NCBI GenBank assembly: GCA_945907765.1
Contig: CAMDTO010000009.1
Coordinates: forward strand, 1-41,708
Length of the DNA stretch: 41,708 bases
Direction of reading: 5' to 3'
Source: Thermoflexus hugenholtzii JAD2
GTDB taxonomy: Bacteria; Chloroflexota; UBA11872; UBA12225
Shown here: piece after piece, positions 17,114 through 25,919 of the stretch
How positions within the stretch are numbered: the stretch's first letter is position 1
Layout: every line of letters starts with the position of its first letter
Made by a program: the position numbers and the translations under genes
The notes under the pieces: model-generated
The model's input: only the letters and a program-made list of their open reading frames with translations
Databases searched by the model: none
Told to the model about the DNA's origin: nothing

Positions 17114-17647
17114 ATGCAGACAGACTGGCAACCCCTGATAGGCAGCAGCTTCGTCAGTTTCCTGTTGTCATTCATGCTCATGAAGGCCTGGCTGCCTTTT
17201 GCCCCCAAGCGTCCGGGCGAACTGCTGCTTGAGATACGCCTCACCTGGATGCAGCGCCTGATGATCCATCGCACGCAGGGCACCATCCTGCTGCTCTACA
17301 TCGTTCTCGGCAGCCTGCCGGGCACGGAAGACCAGTGGTTCCTGCCGGGTACCCAGCCGGCCGGCGTGGCGGCCTTGGTCGCAATCCTCATGCTTCCCCT
17401 CCGCTATGTCTTCACGACCAACGGCGTGGCAATAAACAACGGCACGACGTGGGGATGGAAGAGTTTCCGGCGCTACGACATCCGCCAAGGCAGGGCGCCG
17501 CTTGGCCGAACGGAGTTGGGGTCGACGTCAACGATCAATCTCGTCGGTCGGCCGCTGGCCAAGGGTACCGCGCCCGGGCGCACCCTGTATGTACCCGGCA
17601 CGTCGACGACGGAAGTCGCGCGCATCCTCCGAAAGTGCGTCCGGTAG
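17114..17647 (+). CDS. Small membrane protein with PH-like C-terminal domain
   Basis: This 177-residue protein is of unknown function. The N-terminal half has hydrophobic segments at about 10-28, 56-70 and 80-98. The C-terminal half (about 98-177: YVFTTNGVAINNG, WKSFRRYDI and a final TTEVARILRKCV helix) resembles the bacterial PH-like domains found after membrane spans (strand pairs around a TNxGI turn and a final helix). That resemblance is by eye. It has no partner gene on its strand. The ATG at 17114 lies 14 bases after the TATAAT, so the mRNA leader would be only a few bases and no Shine-Dalgarno is present. It converges with the PhnP-like gene. Confidence 0.6.
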   Translation: MQTDWQPLIGSSFVSFLLSFMLMKAWLPFAPKRPGELLLEIRLTWMQRLMIHRTQGTILLLYIVLGSLPGTEDQWFLPGTQPAGVAALVAILMLPLRYVFTTNGVAINNGTTWGWKSFRRYDIRQGRAPLGRTELGSTSTINLVGRPLAKGTAPGRTLYVPGTSTTEVARILRKCVR

Positions 17648-17704
17648 CGCCAGCCAACACCTTCGATTGCAGGTGTGCGACGCGCCCTTGACCGCACTGG
17701 TCAC

Positions 17705-18490
17705 TCAGCCGAATTCAATGACTTGCGTGTCGTACGCAAGCGCAAATGTCGCGGGCAGTGACGCATTGGTGCGCTCGTGCTCGAGTGCGTGCGACATGTG
17801 CGTGAACAGGGTGCGGGTTGGGCCAAGTTCCTGGGCGACCGAAACCGCCTCAGACAATGAAAAATGGGTGGGAGACTGGTTTGGGCTGAGGGCGTCAAGG
17901 ATCAGCAGGTCAAGGCCCCGTAATCCGTCCATCGTCTTTTGCGGAATGCCATTCGTGTCGGTCACATAGGCAAATGAAGGACCGCCGTCGAGCGCCGTGA
18001 CCCGGAAAGCCGTGACGATGTCTATCTCCCGTCCATGCCTGACGTCAAATGGCGTGATCCGCAGCGAACCATGGGTGAACGGACGATCAACCGGGCACAG
18101 TTCGATTTTCGGCTTGCCTCCACCCTCCGGGCCATCAGTGAAAGCGTAACTGAAACGGTGCCGTACTTCTCCAAGCGTAGCGTCGGACCCGTAGACCGGC
18201 ATCGATGTTCCTTGGCGCATGGTGAATGCGCGGACGTCATCGAGACCCATGATGTGATCGCTATGCGCGTGGGTCAGCATCACGGCATCCAGTCGGTCAA
18301 GGCGCGCGCGCAGGGCCTGCAAACGAAACTCCGGCCCCGTGTCGATTACCACGTTGGTGCCATCATGCTGGATCAGCAGGCAGGTGCGAAGCCGGTGGTT
18401 CTTCGGATCGGGCGAGGTGCAGACATCGCACTGGCACCCGATCATCGGAACACCGTGGCTGGTCCCGGTCCCGAGGAATGTCAGGCGCAT
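17705..18490 (-). CDS. PhnP-like metallo-beta-lactamase-fold hydrolase
   Basis: This 261-residue hydrolase has the metallo-beta-lactamase metal motif THAHSDH (His74, His76, Asp78, His79) and further ligands in VTDTNG and the FTHMSH segment. Near the N-terminus, GCQCDVC (Cys19, Cys21, Cys24) is the structural zinc site found in PhnP, which opens phosphoribosyl cyclic phosphates in phosphonate use, and in related phosphodiesterases. No C-P lyase genes are present, so the PhnP reaction itself is not supported. A general phosphodiesterase role is likely. The gene starts 19 bp after the beta-propeller gene and looks like the last gene of the transport operon. Confidence 0.85.
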   Translation of the reverse strand: MRLTFLGTGTSHGVPMIGCQCDVCTSPDPKNHRLRTCLLIQHDGTNVVIDTGPEFRLQALRARLDRLDAVMLTHAHSDHIMGLDDVRAFTMRQGTSMPVYGSDATLGEVRHRFSYAFTDGPEGGGKPKIELCPVDRPFTHGSLRITPFDVRHGREIDIVTAFRVTALDGGPSFAYVTDTNGIPQKTMDGLRGLDLLILDALSPNQSPTHFSLSEAVSVAQELGPTRTLFTHMSHALEHERTNASLPATFALAYDTQVIEFG

Positions 18491-18509
18491 CGCAGGTGGG
18501 GCCTTGCCA

Positions 18510-19559
18510 TCAGGCAGCGATCATCCTGAGGATTGTGGGAATCCCCTCAACCAGGAGTTCCCACGTCGCGCCGTCGTCGGTCGAGACATACAGCTCACCG
18601 GAAAAGAGCGGAAGGAAGAACCGTCCGGGCACCAACGGATCCGCAACGAGGGCCGGAGTCGGTTGGAAGTGTTCCGGAAGGCCGTGGACTGGCATCCAGT
18701 TGATACCACGGTCAACGGTGCGCATCACCTTCGCGCCGGTCCGATGCGCCTCACGTCCAAAGAAACCACTCGCCCCCCACGTTGCCACGGTGATTGCGAT
18801 GTCCGGGTCAGACTGGTGAGCGGCGATCGGACGGCAATAAAGTGGGTCCAGAGTGTTCGACCGTGCCACCCATGTTGCCCCCGCGGTCTCGGAGAGATAG
18901 ACCCCATCGGGCGTGGCTGCGTAGACGACGTGCGGCGCACCCGGACAGATCGCCAGGCCATGGATGTCAGGGTGGACGGATGCGGTGGGATCCGTCGCGC
19001 CAATCTCGTGCCAGTGGCAGCCGCCATCAGACGACATCACCACGCCACCAACCTCAATCCCGGCGTACAGGATCATCGAATGGGTCGGGTGAGGCAGGAT
19101 CGTCATGACGTGCGCGCTGTGGGGAGGAAGCGGATAGTCCCACCGTGACGCCCCGGGCAACCCGGCCAGTGGCGTCCCTTCGGCCCACGTTGCGCCAAGG
19201 TCGTAGCTGTGCAAGATCGATGCCGGGTCAGTGCCAGCGATGAAGCTCCCCGCACCCCAAGCGAGTGCGGTGACCTGTGCATCCTCCAAAATGCCACCGC
19301 ACGGTGCCCAGTGACGGCCGGCATCGGTCGAGCGCATGACCCCGCGCCCGTGGGAAGGATGCAACGGCGCCCGCATCGGCAAGCCGTAATCGGGCGTGAT
19401 CGCCGCGAGTATCGTGTCACCTTGAACCGCCACGGCCTCCACGCTGGTGTCGAGAGGGCCCAGCCTGGTCACGATGCCGTTGTCGGCATTGATCTTGAAC
19501 ACCCCTTGTGTCGTGCCGGCGTACAGTCGCATGTCGTCGCGAAACTGTACAAGGTTCAA
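18510..19559 (-). CDS. Asp-box (BNR) beta-propeller protein
   Basis: This 349-residue protein carries six Asp-box motifs (S/T-x-D-x-G-x-x-W pattern): STDAGRHW (77-84), SYDLGATW (118-125), SSDGGCHW (176-183), a variant SETAGATW (223-230), TVDRGINW (281-288) and STDDGATW (326-333). Such motifs cap blades of sialidase, Vps10 and YCF48-type propellers. There is no signal peptide and no sialidase Arg triad is obvious, so enzymatic activity is not implied. It lies 24 bp downstream of a Dpp-type permease and 19 bp upstream of the PhnP-like gene, so it is probably co-transcribed. A role in binding or scaffolding is a guess. A start at Met10 is also possible. Confidence 0.8.
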   Translation of the reverse strand: MNLVQFRDDMRLYAGTTQGVFKINADNGIVTRLGPLDTSVEAVAVQGDTILAAITPDYGLPMRAPLHPSHGRGVMRSTDAGRHWAPCGGILEDAQVTALAWGAGSFIAGTDPASILHSYDLGATWAEGTPLAGLPGASRWDYPLPPHSAHVMTILPHPTHSMILYAGIEVGGVVMSSDGGCHWHEIGATDPTASVHPDIHGLAICPGAPHVVYAATPDGVYLSETAGATWVARSNTLDPLYCRPIAAHQSDPDIAITVATWGASGFFGREAHRTGAKVMRTVDRGINWMPVHGLPEHFQPTPALVADPLVPGRFFLPLFSGELYVSTDDGATWELLVEGIPTILRMIAA

Positions 19560-19583
19560 CAGCCGTTGCCCGCACGCCCGAAA

Positions 19584-20543
19584 CTACTGCTTCATGCGGG
19601 GGTCAAGGGCGTCGCGGAGGCCGTCGCCCAGAAACGTGAACGCCAGCAACAGGAGCGCGACACAGAGTGCGGGGGCAATGATCAAGGTGGTCTGGCTGTA
19701 GATTGAAGAGAGCCCGTCCTGCAGCATGTTTCCCCAGGATGCCGTCGGCGGACGTACGCCCAGTCCGATGAAGGACAACCCCGCTTCCCCAATGATTGCC
19801 GAGGGAACCCCAAAGGCGAGCGAGACGATCACCGGGGCAAGCGTGTTCGGGACGATGTGTTTCCACATGATCCGAGCATCGTTGGCACCCAGTGTCCTGG
19901 CCGCCTCGATGAACTCCTTCTGCTTGAGCGAGAGCACCTGTCCGCGAATGAGACGGGCGAGACCCTCCCATCCAAAGATCGCAAGTGCGCTGAAAAGCAG
20001 TAGCAGGCCACCCATCTGCTGACCAAACCATGTGTCCCGGTACGCAGCAGCCATGATGATCGCGAAGAGGATGTCTGGAATGGCGTAGAAGACGTCCGCG
20101 ATCCGCATCAGGAGGTTGTCGACCCGGCCACCGATGAACCCGGAGACGATGCCGATCACGCCACCGAGCACAAGGCGGATTGCGACCGGAACAAACCCGA
20201 CGATCAGCGAGATGCGCGAACCCCAGATAAGCCGGCTGAGTTCATCGCGGCCAACGGCGTCCGTACCGAGAATGAACGACCAATCCCCGGTCTGCCAGAC
20301 CGGCCCGACATAGACCTTTTCGTGATACTGGTCATTCATCGAGTATGGCGCGACCAATGGGGCAAAGATCGCGACCAGTGCGAAGAAACAGATCGTTCCA
20401 AGCCCGGCAACCGCCATCCGGTTTTTCTTCAACCGTACCCACGCATCCGACCAAAGCCCACGAGGCTTGGTCACCCTCATGCCAAGCGCCGCTGCCGACG
20501 CACGCGGAGATACCGCTTGCCTGCCTGCGATCGACTGCGTCAT
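19584..20543 (-). CDS. Dpp/Opp-type ABC transporter permease (DppC-like)
   Basis: This is a 319-residue inner-membrane permease of the peptide/nickel family. The N-terminal cytoplasmic tail leads into WVRLKKNRMAVAGLG, typical of DppC/OppC, followed by about six spans. The conserved ILGTDAVGRDELSRLIWGSR segment occurs at about 92-111 and the EAA loop (EAARTLGANDARIMWKHIVPN) at about 215-235. The substrate is unknown; dipeptides, oligopeptides or glycosides are all possible. The DppB-like partner lies 76 bp upstream and the propeller gene follows 24 bp downstream. The start at 20543 has GAGGAG directly against the ATG, which is unusually close; an internal ATG at 20480 is the alternative. No ATPase subunits occur in this window. 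Confidence 0.9.
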   Translation of the reverse strand: MTQSIAGRQAVSPRASAAALGMRVTKPRGLWSDAWVRLKKNRMAVAGLGTICFFALVAIFAPLVAPYSMNDQYHEKVYVGPVWQTGDWSFILGTDAVGRDELSRLIWGSRISLIVGFVPVAIRLVLGGVIGIVSGFIGGRVDNLLMRIADVFYAIPDILFAIIMAAAYRDTWFGQQMGGLLLLFSALAIFGWEGLARLIRGQVLSLKQKEFIEAARTLGANDARIMWKHIVPNTLAPVIVSLAFGVPSAIIGEAGLSFIGLGVRPPTASWGNMLQDGLSSIYSQTTLIIAPALCVALLLLAFTFLGDGLRDALDPRMKQ

Positions 20544-20619
20544 CTCCTCATGGTTCCCATCTGAAAAATCATGTGCACGCCGGCAGGATCAAAGTGGTTG
20601 CGTGGAGACGCACTGGTGC

Positions 20620-21630
20620 CTACTTGTAGGAGATACGCGGGTCAAGCCAGGCGTACACGATGTCCACAGTCAGGTTTGCGACCGCGATCAATGCGGCATA
20701 CAAAAGGGTCGTTCCCAGGATGACCGAGTAGTCGCGCTGCCCGATTGCCTGGACGAACATGCGTCCCATCCCGGGAAAGCTGAACATCGACTCGATGAAG
20801 AAACTCCCGGTCACCAGACCAGCCAGGGCGGGTCCGAGTACGGTGGCGACCGGGATCATCGAGTTGCGAAGGGCATGGCGAACAAGGATGAGGTTCTGGG
20901 ACAAGCCCTTCGCCCGCGCCGTGCGGATGTAGTCCTGACGCAACACCTCAAGCATCGTCGCGCGCGTCAGGCGCGCGATGAACGCCGACAGCCCGACCCC
21001 GAGGCAGAACGACGGGAGCAGCCACGGTTGCCACGTGTTCCACGTGCGCGCCGCGATCGGCAGCCACTTCAGCCATAGACCGAAGATGATCATCAGGAAG
21101 ATTGCGAGGACAAATCCCGGGGTCGAAACGAAAAGTGTTGAGACGAACAGGCTGACGTAATCGAGCCACGTGTTGTGACGCACGGCCGCAAGAATGCCCA
21201 GGGGAAGTCCCAAGGCCACACCGAAGATGAAGCCGAACATCCCGAGGGTCGCAGTACGGCCGAAACGACTTTCCCAGAACGATCCGCCAACTGAAGGCGG
21301 GGCGAAGATGATGTCCGTCACCCCACGTCCCTTGTACTGGTAGGAAGGTCCAAGGTCTCCCTGAAGGACGCCCTTGAAGATCGGTGCCCCCGCGGCGTCA
21401 TTGCCGGTTGGCCACGCGCCGATGTAGATCAGGTACTGCTTCCAGTCCGGTTCGTCCAGGTGGTAGCGCCGCATCAGGAGTTCCTGCGTCTCCTTGGGCA
21501 TTTCCCGGCCACTTGACGTCACGTCGAACGGCCCTCCCGGTGTGGACTTCATCATCACGAATGTGATCAGTGAGATCGTGATCAGGACGGGAATGATCCA
21601 GAGGGTCCGCTGGAAGACAAACTGCAGCAT
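20620..21630 (-). CDS. Dpp/Opp-type ABC transporter permease (DppB-like)
   Basis: This 336-residue permease pairs with the DppC-like protein. It has the family's N-terminal FVFQRTLWIIPVLITISLITFVMM span, a long external loop (about 40-110), then five more spans. The EAA-type loop TARAKGLSQNLILVRHALRNSMIPVAT is at about 240-266, and FIESMFSFPGMGRMFVQAI and the C-terminal DPRISYK are present. The ATG at 21630 is chosen over one at 21660 because the longer frame adds ten residues that spoil the start-of-span pattern, and GGAGTG lies just upstream. The gene follows the polytopic membrane protein by 63 bp, so the operon may begin there. Confidence 0.9.
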   Translation of the reverse strand: MLQFVFQRTLWIIPVLITISLITFVMMKSTPGGPFDVTSSGREMPKETQELLMRRYHLDEPDWKQYLIYIGAWPTGNDAAGAPIFKGVLQGDLGPSYQYKGRGVTDIIFAPPSVGGSFWESRFGRTATLGMFGFIFGVALGLPLGILAAVRHNTWLDYVSLFVSTLFVSTPGFVLAIFLMIIFGLWLKWLPIAARTWNTWQPWLLPSFCLGVGLSAFIARLTRATMLEVLRQDYIRTARAKGLSQNLILVRHALRNSMIPVATVLGPALAGLVTGSFFIESMFSFPGMGRMFVQAIGQRDYSVILGTTLLYAALIAVANLTVDIVYAWLDPRISYK

Positions 21631-21693
21631 GGAAGCACACTCCGCGGAATTGCAAGGCACGCCTTGCTCAGAAACAGTACAGGGTCGAAGGCG

Positions 21694-22782
21694 TCAGGCC
21701 GTTCCGGTGGTTCCCGATGCCGTGTCCAACGCGTCCGACTGGGTCCGGGTCGCAACCTTCATCACGACCCAGAGGATGCCAGCCAGGAGCGCCACACCGA
21801 GGTAGTCAATCATCGGGATCCGTACAACCTCGTTCAACTGGGCGAGCCCCCGGTCGGCGTAGACGAGTGCGATCGTAGCGATATAGAAGCCGCCGATGAC
21901 ACCCCTTGCACTGCGAGACAAGCCAAGCCCATGCATCTGGGTCACGATGAACATCGTGGCAAACCCGAACGCAAACATCGGCCAGATCCCCGTCTCCTGC
22001 CAGTAGGCGACGATGGCACCGTGGATGAGTACGGTCACTTCGAGGAACACCATCCACCACCGGTTCACATGCATCCGGGTCAGGAACAGGCTCCCCTGCA
22101 CCATCAGCAGGAACATGTAGAAGAACCCGATCAGGTGCCCGCTGGTCGCCTCCATCGGGTGGTACCAGAAGGTGTACACGATGGCCCAGGAAAAGTAATA
22201 ACCGTGGTACTTGCGGGCAAACTGGATGAGCCGACGGGAGAAGGGCAACGGCTTGGCGAAGAAGAGGCCCCGACGATTGTTCTCCATGAGCAGGACCCAG
22301 ATCAGGAGGATGGCCACAGAACCCAATGCACTCCAGATGGAGACGTCCTGCGCCAGACCGTCGTACCAAATATGGGTCTGTACGAAATGCAGGGCGATGA
22401 ACAAGGCATTGATCCCAAGCGCCGCAACGTTGACCAGATGCAGTCCGCGAGTGTATCTCCGGATGCGAACCTGCGCGTGGTAGATCAATGCCCACTGGGC
22501 GATCTGGTGCGCGGCGTAGAACCCCCAGGCGGTGGTACGCGACCAGAAGGTCGGTTCTGGGAGGATCCAGAAGTACCACGACGCCCCTTGGTCTGGCAGG
22601 TGGGTGATTGCCTGCAAGCGGTCACTCGCAAGCCAGATCAGGCCGGTGAAGGAGGCACTGATCAGGATGCCGGCAACGATCACCAGGTTGCCGAATGTGT
22701 CAGACCCGTGCCCGGGACCCCGTGAGACACCGGCAACTCCCCTGGACCCCTCGTCAGAACCGGATCCCCGCAATACGACCAT
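21694..22782 (-). CDS. Polytopic membrane protein with intramembrane histidines, family unknown
   Basis: I do not recognise this family. The 362-residue product has about nine to ten hydrophobic spans beginning near residue 28. Several spans or their edges carry histidine: FYAAHQIAQWALIYHAQVRI, LHFVQTHIWYD, KYHGYYFSW, YHPMEATSGHLIG and QMHGLGLSR. That density recalls heme-b or metal-binding membrane proteins, but no known motif is matched. The ATG at 22782 is preferred because GAGAAGGGG lies six bases upstream; the longer frame to 22809 has no ribosome-binding site. It heads the minus-strand set followed by two Dpp-type permeases, a propeller and a PhnP-like hydrolase. Confidence 0.65.
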   Translation of the reverse strand: MVVLRGSGSDEGSRGVAGVSRGPGHGSDTFGNLVIVAGILISASFTGLIWLASDRLQAITHLPDQGASWYFWILPEPTFWSRTTAWGFYAAHQIAQWALIYHAQVRIRRYTRGLHLVNVAALGINALFIALHFVQTHIWYDGLAQDVSIWSALGSVAILLIWVLLMENNRRGLFFAKPLPFSRRLIQFARKYHGYYFSWAIVYTFWYHPMEATSGHLIGFFYMFLLMVQGSLFLTRMHVNRWWMVFLEVTVLIHGAIVAYWQETGIWPMFAFGFATMFIVTQMHGLGLSRSARGVIGGFYIATIALVYADRGLAQLNEVVRIPMIDYLGVALLAGILWVVMKVATRTQSDALDTASGTTGTA

Positions 22783-22962
22783 TCGCGGCCCCTTCTCGAC
22801 CATTCGCACTGGCGGGACCGCAAATCAGTCAGGGCCACACCGCGCGTCAGGCGCCCCAAGCGTACCGGGAGACCGTCATTGGCTCCAACATGAAGACAAC
22901 TTATGGACGGGGCGTGCCACTGGATACCATTTGGCCATCTGGTTCCAACAGGGGGCATCGCA

Positions 22963-23886
22963 ATGACGGATCGTGGGGTCGCGCCAGGCACAGGGGGGGT
23001 CCGAGCGAAGGGCGTTCTTTCCGGTCAGGTCGCCGTGGTCACTGGCGCGACCAAGGGACTGGGTTTGGCCATTGCACGCGAATTCCTGAGTTCAGGCGCT
23101 TCGGTGATGATTGCGTCCCGGCGCGAGGCGGCGGTGAATGAGACCGTTGCGTCCCTCGGCGTCGCCTGCGGGGACCCGACGCGTGTTCGAGGCATGGCCG
23201 TCGACGTCGCTGACCTCGCCCAAGTCGAAGCACTTGGCAAGGCTGCCAAAGACTGGCAGGGCCACCTGGACATTTGGGTCAACAACGCGGGGATCACCGC
23301 GCCCTACGGCCCGTCGATGGCGCTGGATCCACGCTCATTCACCAGCGTGATCCACACGAATATCCTCGGCACCTACCACGGAAGCCTCGTTGCACTCAGA
23401 TACCTGGTACCAAGCGGACAGGGGAGGTTGATCAACATCCTCGGGCGTGGAGACCGGCAAGTCGTCCCGTATCTGGCAACGTATGGAGCGAGCAAGGCGT
23501 GGGTCCGCGCCTTCACCCTCGCACTTGCGTCCGAGTATCGCGCCACGGGTGTTGGCATCCATGCATTCAACCCGGGCCTCATGCGGACCGACCTCATGAC
23601 CGAGACCGAGGCAATCGCCGGGTTTGGCGCCAAACTCCGGGCGCTTCGCGTGGTGCTGCGCTTGATCGGGACCGACCCGGACGTGCCGGCCCGGACGGTT
23701 GTCTGGCTGGCATCACGGGCGACCGACGGCAAGACCGGTCTCGACAAGGCGGTTTTCGGAAGGTTTGGCCTTGCGGGTCACGCCGCCCGGGAGGGCATCG
23801 CGTGGCTCCGCGGGAAGGTCGGACCGGTGGAACTGCAGATCCGTGAGTTTCCCGCCACCGGACCTTCAGCGCCGGTTCCTGCCTGA
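22963..23886 (+). CDS. Short-chain dehydrogenase/reductase lacking the usual catalytic Ser
   Basis: This 307-residue Rossmann-fold protein has the cofactor motif TGATKGLG (27-34), an Arg pair after strand 2 (ASRRE) that suggests NADP(H), DVAD, the NNAG motif (107-110), and the YxxxK pair Tyr174/Lys178 (TYGASK). The Ser normally 13 residues before the Tyr is replaced: that region reads NILGRGD with Gly161 at the expected place. Either a neighbouring residue stands in or catalysis is impaired. The substrate is unknown. The gene lies in inverted orientation between the solute-binding protein gene and the permease operon. The ATG at 22963 has GGGGG upstream; an earlier ATG at 22903 is less likely. 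Confidence 0.85.
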   Translation: MTDRGVAPGTGGVRAKGVLSGQVAVVTGATKGLGLAIAREFLSSGASVMIASRREAAVNETVASLGVACGDPTRVRGMAVDVADLAQVEALGKAAKDWQGHLDIWVNNAGITAPYGPSMALDPRSFTSVIHTNILGTYHGSLVALRYLVPSGQGRLINILGRGDRQVVPYLATYGASKAWVRAFTLALASEYRATGVGIHAFNPGLMRTDLMTETEAIAGFGAKLRALRVVLRLIGTDPDVPARTVVWLASRATDGKTGLDKAVFGRFGLAGHAAREGIAWLRGKVGPVELQIREFPATGPSAPVPA

Positions 23887-23906
23887 CTCGGGACTATGAA
23901 ACGGAA

Positions 23907-23931
23907 CGGCCGGACCACGAAGGTCCGGCCG
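23907..23931. terminator. Bidirectional terminator hairpin
   Basis: A perfect 10-bp stem (CGGCCGGACC with GGTCCGGCCG) has a 5-nt loop. It sits 20 bp after the SDR stop and 50 bp before the end of the convergent solute-binding protein gene. No strong T-tract follows. Confidence 0.7.
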
Positions 23932-23981
23932 AGTGAAAGTAGATGGTCGCGATGGGGCCATCCTCCATAGGGCTGGGATGA

Positions 23982-25691
23982 CTAGCTGCCGAGTTTGAGG
24001 TTGTAAAGATCGTGTTCGCCGAGGAAGTACTCGAGCGGATCCTCACGGTAGCCTTGGATTCGCGACTTGATGAGGCTCCACGCAACACTGTGGTAAAAGA
24101 ACGCCACGGGTGCCTCAGAGAGAAGCAACTGGGCCGCCTGACGGTAGTAGTCGGTCCGCTTCTTGACGTCGAGTTCCTTGTCACCAAGGTCGCAGAGGCG
24201 ATCGTATTCCTTGTTCTTCCACGACGTATGGTCGATCGAGGAGTTTGACGTAAATACGAGGCTATACCAGTTCTGCGGATCCGGGTAGTCCTGGCACCAA
24301 CCGGCGACGAACATCGGTGGCGTCGTCTCTTGCTTCTTCAGCAGGGCGGTGTAGGCGCGAGACTCGATCGGATCAAGCACGATGTCGATCCAAAGGACCT
24401 TGCGCAGGCTGTCGGCCAAGGCTTCCATCCGCGCCTTGTTTCGCGCGTTGGAGCTGTACGAAAGTTTTACCTGCGGGAACCCCTTCGCGAATGGGTATCC
24501 AGCGTCCGCGAGCAATTTCTGCGCGAGTGCGGGATTGTAGACCTGTTCCTCGAGTTCGTACTCGAAGTAGCCAGGAAATCCCGGAGGGAGGAACTGGCGT
24601 GCCGGAATGCCCTGCCCACCAAGGATGTTCTTGACGAACCCGCCACGGTCAACGGCCGCCGAAAGCGCTTGCCGCACCTTGATATCGTTGAATGGCTTGA
24701 TGATGTTGTTGAAGCCAACGTAAAAGGTGCAACTGCCGGCAAACTGGTGGAATTCCTTGGAAAGCACCGGATCGCCGTCGACACGGGCCTTGTCCTCACG
24801 CTGCACGCCTGTCGCGTCGAGTTCATTGTTCAGGTACGCTGCAAACGCCACCGCGGGCTCGTTGATCATCGCGTAGTCGACGGTCTCAATCGGAGGCGCA
24901 CCGGTGTGGAACTTGGCATTTGCCTTGAACTGCATGCGGTTCTGATGTTCCCACTGGGTGAGGATGTACGGGCCGTTCCCAACGAAGGTTGCCGGTTCCG
25001 TCCAGGTCTCGCCACCCTTGGTGACCAGATCTTCACGCGACGGCAATCCGCACCAGGTCGCGAGTACCGACATGAACCATGGCGCCGGGTCGGTCAGGTT
25101 GAACTCGATGGTGGTGTCGTTGAGGGCCTTCACACCAACCGCGTCACGCAGCTTCTTGAGGTCGTCCGCAGACGTCTTCTTGAGGTCGGCACTGTTGTAT
25201 GCCTCGGCACCCTTGATGATGTACCCGAGGGAGGCGTAGTCACCAGCAACCGCCGGGTCGAGGTGACGCTTCCAACCGTACTCGTAGTCCTTTGCGGTAA
25301 GCGGCTTGCCGTCGGAATACGTCAGGCCAGACTTCAGGGTGACGGTCAGCGTCTTTCCTCCATCTGAAGCTACCGGCAACGCCGCCGCCTGGTCCGGAAC
25401 CAAGGTATTCGTCTTGTCGAACTGGAGCAGGTTGCGGAACACCCGCATGATCTTTTCGATCTCACCGACATAGGACGCCTTCTGGGGATCAATGGTGTCC
25501 GGTTCGTTGCCGGCATTCAACCGAAGCGTGGTTGCGTCCATCTGGTTTGCCGGCGCCGCAAACGCCAACGAGGCGGGACTGCCTGCAATGAATGTCCCGG
25601 CGACAACCGCACCCGTCCCGGCGCGACGCCAGAGGGTCCGGCGCGAAAACCCGTCTTCACGGGCCTGCATTTCTGTTCTCTCGGCTACCAC
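23982..25691 (-). CDS. Tat-exported family 5 extracellular solute-binding protein (DppA/OppA-like)
   Basis: This 569-residue receptor captures the substrate of a Dpp/Opp-type importer outside the membrane. A twin-arginine signal (FSRRTLWRR, Arg17-Arg18, then a hydrophobic stretch ending SLAFA) precedes a family 5 domain with typical segments: LRLNAGNEPDTIDPQKA, LTYSDGKPLTAKDYEYGWKR, FVGNGPYILTQWEHQNRM, VRQALSAAVDR and a C-terminal region with WCQDYPDPQNWYSL. The GTG at 25691 is chosen because AAGGAGGA lies seven bases upstream, a perfect ribosome-binding site; an ATG at 25670 is a weaker alternative. The matching permeases probably are those at 19584-21630, separated by the inverted SDR. A near-consensus promoter lies 180 bp upstream. 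Confidence 0.9.
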   Translation of the reverse strand: MVAERTEMQAREDGFSRRTLWRRAGTGAVVAGTFIAGSPASLAFAAPANQMDATTLRLNAGNEPDTIDPQKASYVGEIEKIMRVFRNLLQFDKTNTLVPDQAAALPVASDGGKTLTVTLKSGLTYSDGKPLTAKDYEYGWKRHLDPAVAGDYASLGYIIKGAEAYNSADLKKTSADDLKKLRDAVGVKALNDTTIEFNLTDPAPWFMSVLATWCGLPSREDLVTKGGETWTEPATFVGNGPYILTQWEHQNRMQFKANAKFHTGAPPIETVDYAMINEPAVAFAAYLNNELDATGVQREDKARVDGDPVLSKEFHQFAGSCTFYVGFNNIIKPFNDIKVRQALSAAVDRGGFVKNILGGQGIPARQFLPPGFPGYFEYELEEQVYNPALAQKLLADAGYPFAKGFPQVKLSYSSNARNKARMEALADSLRKVLWIDIVLDPIESRAYTALLKKQETTPPMFVAGWCQDYPDPQNWYSLVFTSNSSIDHTSWKNKEYDRLCDLGDKELDVKKRTDYYRQAAQLLLSEAPVAFFYHSVAWSLIKSRIQGYREDPLEYFLGEHDLYNLKLGS

Positions 25692-25872
25692 CTGCAATCC
25701 TCCTTCGAAAGTGTCCGATCCCGCACGGCGCGGGTCCACGCGGATCTCAAACGGTACCGCACGAGGTGCCGTGCCGCGCCAGAATACCGTGTTGGTCCGA
25801 GGACCACATAAGATAGTTCGGGGGCAATGCGCTCCGTCAGGGACGGCACGTGGTTCGCCCGACATGACCCCG

Positions 25873-25901
25873 ATAGTAGGCTTCATCCCCGCAAACGTCA
25901 A
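25873..25901 (-). promoter_or_regulatory. Promoter of the solute-binding protein gene
   Basis: On the minus strand, TTGACG (25901-25896) and TACTAT (25878-25873) are separated by 17 bp. The leader to the GTG at 25691 would be about 175 nt. Confidence 0.65.
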
Positions 25902-25919
25902 TAGCTGACAGTCCCGGTG

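Noticed and set aside
17657-17676. Terminator between the 17114 gene and the convergent PhnP-like gene
   Set aside because: The stem (ACACCT with AGGTGT) is only six base pairs and has no T-tract, too weak to report as a feature.
21664-22725. A 353-codon plus-strand frame opposite the polytopic membrane protein
   Set aside because: The minus frame has clear membrane-span periodicity and a ribosome-binding site. The plus frame is a charged, Asp/Gln/His-rich shadow.
24330-25367. A 345-codon plus-strand frame opposite the solute-binding protein
   Set aside because: The opposite strand encodes a complete family 5 binding protein with a Tat signal, so this is a shadow.
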